Shown piece after piece: positions 37,501 through 39,372 of a stretch of DNA of 64,000 bases; position 1 is the stretch's first letter, and each line of letters opens with the position of its first letter. The notes below the pieces were generated by a model, which was given only the letters and a program-made list of their open reading frames with translations, was not told the origin of the DNA and did not search any database. Made by a program: the position numbers and the translations under genes. The DNA lies in contig JABLUY010000131.1 in the NCBI GenBank assembly GCA_013306675.1, forward strand, positions 1 to 64,000, read 5' to 3'. This stretch comes from Thraustochytrium sp. TN22 (taxonomy: Eukaryota > Sar > Bigyra > Thraustochytrida > Thraustochytriidae).

Positions 37501-37714
37501 CGACGACGACGAGGATGACGACCGCTTCGACAATGCGAGCGCGTTCGCGGGCCAGCGCCTCCAGCTCAGCGATGCCTCTGTGGCGATCATGCGCCGCTGG
37601 CTCGCGCAGGGCCGCCAGCAGCTCATCGCCCAGGGACGTGCAAACACAGCGCCGCGGGCCCGCAAAAAGAAGAGGAAGCAGAAGGCGCAAATGGCCAGCA
37701 TCTTTGGCCTCTGA
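7511..37714 (+). CDS. Giant IPT/TIG-repeat multi-pass membrane protein
   Basis: One uninterrupted frame encodes about 10,067 residues (roughly 1 MDa). The ATG at 7511 was chosen because it opens a signal peptide (residues 1-28, cleavage near AARAA/G); the frame is open further upstream but only through low complexity. Order: three related N-terminal modules (~34-485) sharing DGW.(D/E)(V/I)PG, MRLVVDG or LLVDGVP, and LQWR.WG; three cadherin/CSPG-like repeats (~487-918, VNDAP and INAAL motifs); one degenerate then about 65 IPT/TIG domains (~1020-7640); a cysteine-rich GCC2/GCC3 ephrin-receptor-like stalk (~7670-8325); one further IPT (~8402-8525); a ~600-residue ectodomain; 8-10 membrane segments (~9139-9677); and a ~390-residue cytoplasmic tail. 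It is likely a surface adhesion or sensing protein. IPT and GCC2/GCC3 domains occur in extracellular receptors generally; the function here is inference. I do not recognise a named orthologue. Confidence 0.85.
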   Translation: MARVARVALVALVALVALALTTRAARAAGSLDNGLLWSVEPVSSASLLVDQVQDGWLDVPDTSVNFTLDKEYTVRVSYTATVVADKPYEPGADALGWADQNDVLGMRLVVDGVPFRQSGAHTTPFTSFEQARGSLLGHAVATLAAGNHSATLQWRRWGDRVRSWSIRPTLLRGQGGSRAVMVKARHKYFYAAQPLTGARISRAADGWVEVPGCSVAFSLPRSWTLHMVYALQAHPQLAPNADVLEEPDILGTRLLVDGVPYRESGASFRTVSRSFRPAVLAGNLVLPLTAGEHTVTLQWRKWGSTVPLWLSQPSMFGGFISGRSLIVEGEHTAIVLSRSLDKTTLDKRKIALQPAAPDVDGWFDIPGASNTIQLVAPSSTVHVSFSLTTSQLGRTDMDFWTWERWSALSMRLVVNGHVVFGSGSSMDALVRVTDTMRGAVMLTLPAGTHVVKMQWRQEGGDDSLSWQTAQELLQGFGGGPALVSVYHAFNQAPEVHYEPPDDETQLLLVQQGDNITLELTEDGARRIAGFRVSDKDVELSPDSVFAVTITAENGLISLDAAAIVNVSFATGTGDRDQLVTFTGGLDAVNGALQAFTYIGHLNWNGYDTITVTVDDQGNAGLGMGGSRTATRRIQVHVSPVNDAPSLAVPSDQVTDEDEAIVIYGIHVHDVDIDQWRADHGADGTDEPRFQVSLAVAAGAVTLASTDGLTFAQGTGAADRAVTVVGTLSDLNAALARVTYLGDANVNLRTAAENLVVLVSDLGFGAGEPVGSTPQPLTDSVTIPISVLPVNDAPTVVIPSTTAMRLRGYAVSDMDLLARHLDDDAQQYTVDIVVSSGIASLTLGSALALSFATGSGTSDDRMTFSGTLEDINAALSSIVYERPSTFQGVDDLRITVDSEVTGESASTRYIEVLMDLDPGVTPHFEGVAPTRACLDAAQNNSVVITAPQLLAILQANEEDTLLPGPTGWWCQFGAATARSPLLLGEDALLRCEASGDGLTGPEAVMLRLTDGLTRWTNAHAFSFYAAPQIERFWPSAIGLEGGELLHIFGAAFGDVGANDLECVLSFDGQSIYAPAIWTSSADLLCEVPRGGFSGPGDVELALTVGRQQTFVSADTLQVVAEPVLTASAAAGRWGTRAGGYELPLTGANLMTLQDGPAVCVFGTMQTPLVVRSATEASCLVPAAATAAAPVSLSVHLPGKVLFSADFVYLPLLHVADVEPGHASLYTTTELTLHVALTGDGGAPAELSMAQTDALRNTTVSPVCVLHWADRTESIAGRLGHAVSAGDSNFTVVCEAPPQVYAGEARLTVVFNGVEEIGGSENATLALHAEPELLFASPAVVFASGPARATSVVLHGSSFPASLGVEHDLSRTFCLFTRTSPQARAWTEATWLTENTIRCRLPTWTTDNITEVAVGLSSFPEAGSVAMTWVPEPSLASLTQPQQTRLGDSSVVLRGTGLALAPGLACGFGDERLFATVLASSVTEDDDEVACRLPLSAVPSPEGTLAVSLSVDGRTWLPTNRVVNLSASDLVFYELSPRHGAAGGLDAVSIYVAGPEQNWTEARCRLGPASSPEHPMPVSFDEGGILRCPLPSGFDSSGAYPVFVSLSETAPWIDTGLVLALHEPLITTRVSPRVLRVGGGEVVRVGVLNALDVADLVCVFEDPTSGLRIEETALMVGASTAECLTPASILQAKAGMRVSLAYAQADEQTTTCMALEDCLVDLMYEPSIAAVLPSVVVLAAADHEEALLVQLESPVLALGASGHASGGIQCEVTGETSGLSAVGQAALSQDDDMQLRCILSLSFQRAWDDAGLAAEATRVRLSMDDGATFSEAFAGPEFVRAVTLDALEPQVFYSPSEASAALQLTVTTSGLGDMPASVRVALVCVFTDASAGAIFAETPAVVLPGFQQARCSAPAAALGPGAAGRVDLRFYTELGDSVSVARADGLPAYRTVDEPTIIKVHPQRVGPEGGALVRMQVTSLGALRFASSSPKCRFGDVVVAGRLLHDDWLECMAPPGSPGSEVTLAVSVNDGAQFSCNAGRDDMCSFVYANGSAQLLSAAPALVWPGIEVAVAGQGLSQDGLRACLLREPGSTWTASYVHAKLRVVSETEARCKIPADWAVDSLLLSATERRLVLELALWTTAGSVLEATAPLQLYMDLVSAPVFSLDETSAFGAAGTTTMVHVRAVSAWPLADTDSILCRVAGRESAAVMLSANLVACEVPPLENAEVAADFTAVVSIAANGADFVNAAGVFQYTPLLVLEAAVPPRAVFGMTSQIGLESASQLQPLWKALAQAGSDAVRCRFWNEDASASANTQLTLAAGMQPLRCAFPDAEAASALGGDAWWSVEVVTTASDASLSTRLPIEVVALAPSPTRVEPTVLVEGGSLTVFGDNITFSPFMQCGFGDPLLAVSDATFDEDLGALHCDVPHRVYKQLTLDAVQEVAVRVSLNSHEFTPALGAPVVQLVQSAGAGQSPRVATQVRVHAVQPAMGDVLGGTQIAVLGQGFTLLQGAQLRDADPRCVFTSSHPHAGFLSVSRPATVEDDATLTCSTPRHNVPGAVSVRVAFYETDRGQYGAADFVYAPRPEVLRVQPSTVQAGRAEPVNFRVFAHGLVASVGLRCHIGDVTLPASLSADGRSALCDAYALDSATAGEAIQVRVSNSAGELSDALPAPVYVHALLALHELEPRVISADEAARLRLRGENFVPAADMACVFNGTTRYARAVVESADTVVCSLPANLLQQGAYSVALVVDGGASIVDFEGSATGVLHVRDPGPGSVGRCEPSSGPMSGGTSISVALNQDQLPLAGDVHCAFLFADGTGLTSAAALRESGASAQCATPDGRSAAGGEVRVEVRTAGTLDTLAAAIFTYQPEVSLVAVQGPKFLAANGGTPLRVLGLGLHSPGHASVPLCRFSSTGSASWTAETTGVTDSVETFGLDSAAGASYAVLCSTPALPGTLSPADVGVPDVRVSLNGGVDFSEPVSSGFAFVSSPRADAVQPEIGVVDRQGAVLWPAVFVVLGDGFDEDNAKFCHLEGAQPAYVDAFVLNATAVLCEVPSEWGQLASVNQLASLRICANDLDPLAVADIIQLRRVQLPTIETITPQILLTEGGSPLRLSLAGEAAVDVTDWRCVFQCDAEVVGVANLTTDFTCVSPTLPEHQRGVNDALVCQMWLALAKETTLSGAERGDRQAVPLWFAERPILAASELRAPRYVHADQSAVLPVLLEVDAALDASSAPWALSCRWTVLQGEAATETAVVYTHGTSSGAPALLHCSLPRLEELLEQAAVPLWDYSTDRLSLSVATNGEDFAEASITVIPLPSPAALSFQELSAPTTKFLWGARGALAEVQLTLDAASVALGQRLAAADASVPIMCRFGAKWLAPAALNTASGVLSCPLPDALTGRVGVEVSSLYADDVFVDTGLFVDIPKDPFRIEVLEPSTGPLTGGTQMTVHLASAALLEVHGGGAGTLACVFASVDADEILVPAIANAVSATLQCETPAVEAPQDALVSVRVLSTGTDEALSMQEPSSGTAPFRYQMEPQVFKADPAVLQVEAADGSHVLTLVGADFIPEASFRCAWFSSAQTVRTAGNAIFGEAAVISSSNVQCTAPAELLEPSRSGGSASFDVHVSTNGIDISTASATVEVVPAMEIAGLSPAAGPQRGGTALQIAGRNFIKHRDLDYQCVFQAQDSLSHAATVPAAWASASALQCRSPPLPFAGSYVVRVQFVGQRGLAHLATTLSFASDLVFDALPPVVFEAASPAWAAPEQPFTLRLALESASAAALRDHIGSVVVRVGVHETTCSAADRELACSVPACGPGSLCGETGEKVFVGLSGDGLLEEAVLAGENGPLVVDRTAEVVLRRQVQPELVFAYEPALLDVHGANFAPASTLGCAICSEALDVCVPSQRLLRRSSAHVACEIPAMPEFLGASVTASARLYVSNDMGTRIKDGDLAAHLRAAVEAPFVPLLLLGHVTINAAEPELPRPGQELRLRVSSLPGDVTTVCSFGDDLQSPALRVEAHAVTCIVPSRVAATSTSVRLLFGVRGETRAESAVYTLSVDQERGKTVLEGGSLVSPASGSLQGGTRIRMEMPISTPQGVHFLCRFADNINGWTATAQAEVEIENSVFAACVTPRSTATQATHVIVTVVVQSSGEAVAQATFTYRPQPRGLATQESVLVALPEPKGEVRRVGLLGEGFSQGQLLCAYTTMDSCADVGSSAIFSSGETFGSEQAACDVPTELVERLGLDQNARLCVSVDAGQTFVGGDQALLRVVAPWEVATMETVTVFRGPAPTRPLRIAGRNFVAEVALFCVFDAYRKVYSEASFVSADAVLCEIPMDLLASQEKESGAAAGVSLLVGLSRYATIYEASSTRMELELASAPLMEVVRIADCGGPALICAVVRVQGAHLAQASLACRRGDTAAALNAEAGEAGRNEVICELPMEPVHTVSVSLNAGLQWFDVSVPAGAWIAMPPVEGVKPLWVPNDMDSFITISIAAGAEDDATQQYECAYSGRAARKIAAERISMTTLRCAVPAATTVHEAAFDEITVTLRQIETGRELLAGRLRVFSSPRIGLATPFEITGMEPTDVVVSGTGFQPLSTLSCRISGPQVAARTVVATFESATSVRCRVPEIPRGTTAGGDLVLAISLNGQDFVDVSQRLRVVDAPSVAHIRQDELLVSRKTGIVHVEIEVSLLGANAEPACRLLLHDTVMDLEALPDAMRGIVRCYGPWRGPALSEGGEARVSVDFADRFPARKLRRVADGIRVAVAPIVTDAAPLELTLQVGSSEAVRFGGLGFFANQSYSCIVDGREDGSQKQGLASFVSSTELTCSLDHIQTPGVYDVSLVGPSGVQVEALASDLGAKVQIRAVAPLRIFAATPASAAAAGGDMVQVHGASFDVTDRLQCVWTSARAEVLRTLATAANASTLSCATPRWTAQALGPGLGASVQLSLEGSAGVTTEDVLFEVIADAVVARIEPTSGPSSGATPVRLLGSFLAAGEAERGRAAEIYCKFGLRGVPVLATVLSAQEIICATPPVDPTLEGKTQLVAVSRDGGRRFAGAASFTYEQPLALDGLAPALGSVGGGTDVILTGQQFAHGDLLYCLFAFSNGDGYTVAGSYVSPSQVLCRTPRVAAPGQALVSVARNGVDYSEPLPWPFAFHAPPTILDHAPGFGSTLGGTLVTIRGTNFPRSPVTRCEFGFIATPATWRTKNLLECVAPRVATTGRVQLSVSMNGADVIKVGSFVYSPPVAVARFGPRSSPAQGGATIGFELAWTSIAEDDEEVKAAHAEQLQRLRCEFVGGSTSLAVPAQPSDSGAWACTVPSQAALGASATDDLVVRVVVRDDQILDAFPFAYHPHTFVASVWPRAGRRGTSELQLSGEGFVRPRADAIHGYVCVFAAAASGAEVSSPARWVSGSLLTCTAPEELEQGTHAVRVELQGSALAQRYAEDTLRFRVIDALQVDRVWPLSAPFRGGTAVVLMGHAFGDTALVDLQCRFGAAGIVKATVLNETAFRCIAPVKAQTATDVSIVQLSLSVGGQRFYEVANFTYQDPPQLVAMAPREGTAVGGTQVRIEVAVPLPMNASVLCRFGAGSVTGVVVEHEPTIVECETPAAADLATGDVDVVLSTNGGADVSFHALHFTYTAAPRLVGLTPASGPARGGTRLRIRGHGFRPQMQLRCDFNSGQAGAIASVRSASELECVVPPLRTTGAPVAVAVHVGGVRLQDMEGDTSLPFAVYHATGAGAPSPARGPLHGGTEVRLRLITDLAGAPEKVRCRFGSARSVPGRLLSSEPGAEAARDGYGTLQVACVSPTWSTSMGAVLQVPIALTLNGEDYEQAPEHIFEFAAQPAGVEMWPRRGPATGSTALHFRGLEAAATGASLVCRFEDTDATSAEARWREDASAFACLAPAGSEGAGVLVRLEEADSGIVLHHARFDYHAPLLLAPDAVEPVAVARFVDTPTRFRIRGEGFHALDTLVCIFFGQTAAGSRELARVAAHVEGDGELACEWPPPAAGDGLWDVLRGVEICLSNNGGADRSCLSVPVREPLEVIQVNPVRGPVSGGTRVEVAFLWADTEENLPALTCRFGHDIVDAAPVVQSIEAGLRRIACIAPAVAREGVVDFGIAWVGGPTYALATTEGSFRYVARFADDAEAWAIEAKPKAGSARGAEQVELLGVRNPQDVTDCAFVRALDPGAQPFVRGILSRREADGALFCTTPAVQVDSDTARLHAQVVISRNGGAQWSEASRGAAFSFLAVPSVRGLQPASAFPGDWIEVLGDDFAAGHDTAGQHVECSFEDPMEPLATASSRTTAAVLSRHRARCQLPTGLRADRAYLVRVSNTPGAEDVQAYANLRVLGPLQLHSLTPERVVATSAASASHVQLTVVPSEDLAGLEDYRFALLCEFTAEEPFWRAESPAALDLATDGHGVISCALPLGVPVATDAVEATRVSVALRSSTAASANVVSIPAAGLALDVYAPWRIETASPATGSLRGGTQVRLSLDRIVPSELRESLACRFSWVVDDSPAAHLGVPRQLLEVAPDYFEDDGEQGTLVICTTPDVGAKDAASGRFVTNRTLWLALSSDDDLVRWTMNEKRFDAVQRAVVRSISPMRGDVRGGTLISVRGHGFLASGAYSCVMGEAAPVPARRRSASLLECISPSLEAEGPRTTAVHVLHEGQTVSVSESTVLSDLAFAFEVLPRVHSVSPGRVLASGGALVTLRGTSFPWEEAAADLEVFCRFGGDIQVPATVISETEATCYAPAGLLAAGATEEEMVAVELSAANGFEYDTYADTVKLTIVPSARVVAVEPRFGSVHGGTLLRVSGRHFEAPTSCEFYMNGDSKVAVVTSAEVVHSNLLECATPARPSSQVSFALVTIAGLGLPASVRFSYARDPLVLEVAPEAAHVDGGVMIQLHGQHFRQEAGTLRCLFSDDDGALSSSQAVILSSELVECAVPAAGPRVSATQVRVTNNGQEESNALDLARWWRVDLQGGLLPAGGSVEGGLRTLLTLADAALPTLQGAALRVACRVGSIASRATLDVAAGAIWCDVPPSLGHVAGPVEVALSLDGGLHFSSTGLNFNYMSLPRVARVLPELGDLTGGTEVDVNMEAVDEALVRFRITGGGSTRASDCTVVTREGSSVHLQCLVGQDSEGAVPQLRIEGNHGEVMLAPLYRLRHAPRPTLLRLEPSTGYTQGDVEVSVVGRHFISTQALSCRFGSAADGAVTTAHFVHSKLVRCLAPRHAVGSVTVEVTNNGVDFSDSGLVFTYANAPQVYQVVPANGPVAGGTWVDVHGLDLVSHEGQQPLCKFGAVETPIVELVNSTLLRCLSPPYPTATAAAAAVSVEIGFAGEHGPGAFAHHEVRFTYTREPTVHAVYPSFGPRSGGTSVHVAVRHLLHADEVRCKIGDGPSTPGTVVLRREGRTDLGVDADLSIVSCETTGRAGAARVAVQVSQNGGSDFSTGSAVFFSYEDDDLVLVDVSPRSGPAQTGGTVISVHGVGFVESSTLRCRFDGAVERAARFLSTSKVLCSTPPARSGLALRQGVTVEVSNNGVDYVMAPERFVYYADPSVDSVVPPQALSQGGIPILVRGRHFRNETTLACWFARGTYVVPALYISPRVLSCTLPLLSERDPTLLDVRVTINGQDATSSVAHLAVLREALAGSFSSEARLVAAPNGTHVPRHGAANFTLCEPGSFQPRSGQRACVSCPVGYFCPDFGLAKPVACLPGFVCDEAGLRAPRDACPPGHFCEAGTKTAMLTAFQDSAKMDGPTPVRPYFVGLAEDLWSRSALRGVLSFMWSSSVLDWARTRRTAPATGFGSRGHPAAATQDFLDAAPGLLAPIAEVPLPCPAGTFCRSGVASGTLQEANFSTPQRCYDGFFCPPGSSTPEGAGACPTGHYCPTGDGALEAIPCPPGSHCPGVGNLVPVDCFPGTYNRFEGQSNCTACPMGHVCPGWGLEEPEICPAGFVCYTEALSTAIIQCPAGYYCEEGTLTLIRPDHVDAADVACMPYPATEDGLPLAPQEDTDCLEHNLTLARAELLDQLASTLAPTYMQVLLAPLRPLPCAPGTFCLGGVAHNTTIDWVPDAPEGAEAPQTCTEGAYCEWASSTPGGTGACHRGHYCPPGSDYPTHAPIGTMSTNTGSIAPTLCFPGTYTPQNSSTVCRVCPAGFTCQGYGTYEPTICDSGTYRSLADDVTCKLCPMGTWNQHRGATDISLCEPCPSSRVCGVEAMSNLTASTACPSGHVCPQGTDSSTQFKHQVPAGYYTDDATMPEDVFANMCPAGSFCERGTKGYLRERNKCMAGYYCPPGSASAAGMRNRCPRGTTSTSGSSELAACEIAGVDVCDKELGTRSHGTWGWYTQDKIYLPAFTYTGSDGSTISFDSTVGSSLSGQVEAEVEVVQRILVVDESESSPTWRNDSVHVERICPPQAPAIGGTLLTVIGRNFFNVPTSVCRFTVIDHTSADASAAMANGLPSRDAPLMAGTPLYVPAVYESPTRMRCRLPDRATLAANTPDISAASEVKFVSVAASNDGVFFGETSAPMAFWTGTTDLSEAQTSAVDVLRVEAEHADCTGEAVNLHPLNQGFSTAWPQTERALAYVGNATTVALPSSRAEYDALKAEMGSSWWTARSDELATWDELAVRIERQELEEGTRDSERGWFMLQTLHKASIRFDLSHLPDDLTYGVHYRLAIFVANSTCEEQRCSESRVRRTVVSQADCENSAGCSIGDELEVYPCHRPIDLSPWFESGDVAKNAIFSLSLVALEDVIFRVEVHILHGMYSAMSPLFEGSATVVTSGPARANSTRHIESDTIARRRLSAVVSAAESEVTQDFVFASIFRRDTLTSVSPPLNLPPRYEDTTRGRVLVSFNGSEDGSAPHVLDDYESVATDQQWWNPPDSVPTTVRDLIVKYREIFHEMDLSVSDEDLSFSLEKIVLPYLPFFSSCEGFDSYVTMWDLMESSECELPLFDDDGARLPTEWERYSYAPLVDYDDVRVVDPYDFLQGDPIADYCTREVTCHFEEDLTSRDLTPRWFEVASGTTLLEIAWEPMTVEDFLRGGAFVDDFVTAGSSDWLIPLEVNRDAADLMSTECGRQCFPRSVTLQVHYYQVDVNLKRIITLALVLDDYDYDENRTDYTLNLELRALGYYDLIVNFAFQRIVFINLFVAIGVFTVMIAAMFWAINRVTTHLQRPPKFRFFSYMALTTPGPVVGVSLALLPLSSILALCWILIEGREALRTISLQLWPMEIAGADSMTAVQLAEATAAAEEEYLAEPYFLESWPKHYMEDSALPDEVAGTRSGRMGLAFVLVAFYVLLLSVRAFVPRKVSIEEQGYEDQHDHHSRDRSTWRPTLWKRSTMVGTTLVQAVFLLFMIEFSYWNNFGQFLWSFILLMKLVEIMHDFVMEHLLVETLLVCPHNVAFGMVFSLVTFGANNFLDMVVAYVISYGLMIITRVFWAPGKERIFSILRQRALEVKDFVKRHVTRGPSVDEQIAQLDSIAAKKQLVEDMEKALNKGLGPRPDAKREVEKQFETSETVEPILTAYMGFSTEVLALYFQPFIIVLLMVFRDQIGLPDLYGIRNQDMEYYLWFAIILIGAQTVSDVFILQSQELFHGWKIYDYLTYTRYRFIQREHRWKGFEDNLDECIDETMRTVDQLCFSSQYYMICTAYASGIMILVLGIEMMLRADYNAFGDPALLMIVPFVIFDCKLVRRGAVKLADKVGLWRLRHEDTAWHTALDDDDGGAPRWDELDKIKGASHEAYLMNQKITSETFRHKFLDYNRPWLVAQLPNILTPRTLRRSRPYLTAQLQKILGSVNPDVSSDDEDDDGRPKFGPVTLTSASRNIIRLWLARARRLRSLRAAVQPLLNRARKVECEQCLSRKQLQVELLTPIDELGDAFEAQYPSEEFDQVAWKNFFQKHARMRTLCLACVQRHREEVAGGGAGFAPGAWGSGGARGGGGGGGGARARGVSSAGGAGEGPAAEAAIFGPVVLSAASRAIMMHWLHKAQESARRRGVSLGIRDAEVSDDDEDDDRFDNASAFAGQRLQLSDASVAIMRRWLAQGRQQLIAQGRANTAPRARKKKRKQKAQMASIFGL
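10271..30430 (+). repeat. Array of about 65 IPT/TIG domains within the giant gene
   Basis: This is a protein-level repeat of 80-105 residues. Each unit begins with a Pro-x-V/I strand, has a GP..GGT turn followed by V.G..F, a C.F(G) motif mid-domain, a second C..P motif, and often ends with VS.NG.DF. I counted 65 units by the paired C.F and C..P cysteines, plus a degenerate leading unit (around 10271-10560, with WWCQFGA and LRCEAS). The motif is most canonical from about unit 38 onward (nt ~22100-30400). Many earlier units have lost the GGT turn but keep both cysteines. I see no obvious long DNA-level identity between units, so the array looks old. Confidence 0.85.
30517..32480 (+). other. Cysteine-rich GCC2/GCC3-like stalk in the giant protein
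   Basis: Residues ~7670-8325 carry repeated C..G..C and CP.G..C spacing, e.g. CEPGSFQPRSGQRACVSC, CPVGYFCPDFGL, CPPGHFCEAGT, CPAGYYCEEGT, CFPGTYTPQNSSTVC. This is the pattern of GCC2/GCC3 (ephrin-receptor-like) modules, which form disulfide-bonded rods in extracellular proteins. It sits between the main IPT array and the last IPT domain and the membrane bundle. Confidence 0.8.
34880..36560 (+). other. Multi-pass membrane region of the giant protein
   Basis: Hydrophobic segments suggest 8-10 membrane spans, including FVAIGVFTVMIAAMFWAI (~9139), VVGVSLALLPLSSILALC (~9183), GLAFVLVAFYVLLLSV (~9277), TLVQAVFLLFMIEFSYW (~9334), VAYVISYGLMIITRVFW (~9415), FQPFIIVLLMVF (~9528), YLWFAIILIGAQTVSDVFI (~9559) and ASGIMILVLGIEMML (~9640). 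A charged loop with helical character (residues ~9440-9510) divides the bundle. I do not recognise the family. Exact span number and topology are uncertain. Confidence 0.7.
36920..37640 (+). repeat. Three copies of a short tail motif in the giant protein
   Basis: The cytoplasmic tail repeats a pattern of about 25 residues: FGPVTLTSASRNIIRLWLAR (residue 9804), FGPVVLSAASRAIMMHWLHK (9958) and RLQLSDASVAIMRRWLAQ (about 10016). Two copies follow or precede acidic SDDEDDD stretches. The motif is amphipathic and could be a helix that binds a partner; that is inference. Confidence 0.7.
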
Positions 37715-38016
37715 GACTTTTTTACTGCAAAGAAAGCACATTTGTCAATGAGAAAACGTATAAGAGAGGCCGTCCCACTGCCCTGGGCGCCAAGTCCAAA
37801 CCGCAGATACACATGCACGAGCTCATTCAGAGTGGAGAGGGGATCACCTGGGATCAATGGATACCAGGCGGCTGGCTGGTGCATCACACACCGCGCAGAG
37901 AGGGAGGGGCGCGCGGCTTGCCGGATCGACCCACGATCCGCACGCAAGCGACATCGCCGCTGTGCGTCTGTCCGGGCTGTCGAGCTGCACAGGCAGACTT
38001 TTACTACGAATGAGGA
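37715..38016. other. Convergent intergenic region, giant gene / SmE
   Basis: 302 bp between two stop codons, so it holds the 3' ends of both transcripts. It is less GC-rich than the coding flanks and has a T-run and A-rich stretch just after the giant gene's stop. No gene is supported. Confidence 0.5.
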
Positions 38017-38319
38017 TCAGGTGTTGGCCACCTCCTCGCTACCCGCTGCCTTACCCTTGCTAACGCCCATGATGAGCGTGACGTTGTCCCCCTTGAGCAT
38101 GATCCGGCCCAGCGGCCGCCGCGTCTTAGCCTTGACGTTGATCTCCTCAGCGTCATCCAGCATCAGGTTCATGAACTCGTCAAAGCCCATGATACGGCCC
38201 TCGATGCGCAGGTTGGCCTGCGCGAAGAGCCACACCTGGACGCGCGCCTTGTTCTGCAGGAACCTGAAGATTAGGTTGATCGGCTGCGTCATCACCTTCT
38301 GCGCGCGGGGAGGCGCCAT
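38017..38319 (-). CDS. SNRPE: Small nuclear ribonucleoprotein E (SmE)
   Basis: This 100-residue protein matches SmE, one of the seven Sm proteins that ring the Sm site of U1, U2, U4 and U5 snRNAs in the nucleus. It begins with the family's N-terminal helix ([20 protein letters not shown]). The Sm1 motif follows ([20 protein letters not shown], then [12 protein letters not shown]), and the Sm2 motif is [17 protein letters not shown]. Length is close to human SmE (92). The short C-terminal extension ([14 protein letters not shown]) is the only difference I notice. A single exon suffices. It is head-to-head with the DCN1-like gene. Confidence 0.95.
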   Translation of the reverse strand: MAPPRAQKVMTQPINLIFRFLQNKARVQVWLFAQANLRIEGRIMGFDEFMNLMLDDAEEINVKAKTRRPLGRIMLKGDNVTLIMGVSKGKAAGSEEVANT

Positions 38320-39372
38320 GGTGCCGGCGCCGCGGTAGCCACCGCCACCGCCACCGCCGCCGTCGCCGTCCGCTGCCGCCGCCGCCGTCCGCCGCCGCCG
38401 CGCCGCCGCCGCCGCCGCGCCCCGCGCGCAAGTAGCTTTGCTGCGCGGCCAACAACCACCAAACGGCCTATCCGAGGTTGAGGCTCTTTTCCCTTGACGT
38501 TCGTGATCTCACTGGCACTGTCACGGTCAAAGAAGAGAGGGAGAGGCCCAGCGACGGACGCACTTGTACTTATGGGTACTAGCAAGGACTCGAGAGGGGC
38601 CGGTTGGCAAAGCGGCGATGTTGAAGAGTCTTCTTTTGTTGCGAGCGCTGCGGCGAGCGAGATCTCGAAGGCTTTGTGTGCAGCTTGCCAATGAACGGGG
38701 AGCGACTCCGTCCCCCGGCTTTTCCTCTGCACGCCGGCCTGGCGGCGCGACACGGCAAGTAAGCATTCCTCCAGCGGGTCCTGCGACTGGCAGCAACCAT
38801 CATCACGACCGCGATCACGATCGGTCCTCTCGCCGCCCTTCACCAGCCTCGGCGGCGCGACGCTACCGCCCCACTTCTCAGGCTGATTGAATCCCTCTCA
38901 GGCTGCGCAGATCACAGCTCCGCTCAACGACCTGCTTGGAGCCTTTGCGGACCTCCCTCGCCGTCGAGTGCGCAATTTGTTGTCTCGCGCGACTTGTTGT
39001 CTCGCGCGCTCCCGGGCCGTGCGCTTGCCGTGGTCGCTCTCCAAGTCGCGTCGAGTCGCGCGCGCGAGGTGTGCTGTGCAGAGCCTGCCAGTGCCAGAGC
39101 CTGATTTTTGAGAGGTTCTCCAAGCAAGCCTTGGCATTTACTTCTTGTTGACAAGGGCGGCGACCGAGCGCGGCGACCTTGACGACGCCGGCCGCCGCCG
39201 CGCCCAGAACCACTTGGCGGCAACGGCGGCGGCGCAGGCCGGCAGGGCCGGGCGCGCGGCGGCGAGGGGCGGCCGCAGCGCGAGTCTCGCCGTGCTGCCC
39301 GGGGCGAAGCGAAGCGAAGCAAGGCGGGCGGCGCGGGCGGCGCGGCGCAGCCTTCCGTGAAGGCCCAAGAGG
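38320..39372. promoter_or_regulatory. Divergent intergenic region, SmE / DCN1-like
   Basis: About 1.05 kb between opposed start codons, so it should hold both promoters and leaders. The SmE side is GCC/GCG-rich. A 15-nt direct repeat (TTGTTGTCTCGCGCG at 38977 and 38994) lies in the middle. Short open frames here look non-coding by composition. I see no tRNA or other RNA gene. Confidence 0.35.

Noticed and set aside
38320-39372. tRNA or small coding gene in the SmE/DCN1-like gap
   Set aside because: I found no tRNA-like B-box or cloverleaf, and the short open frames lack any conserved motif.
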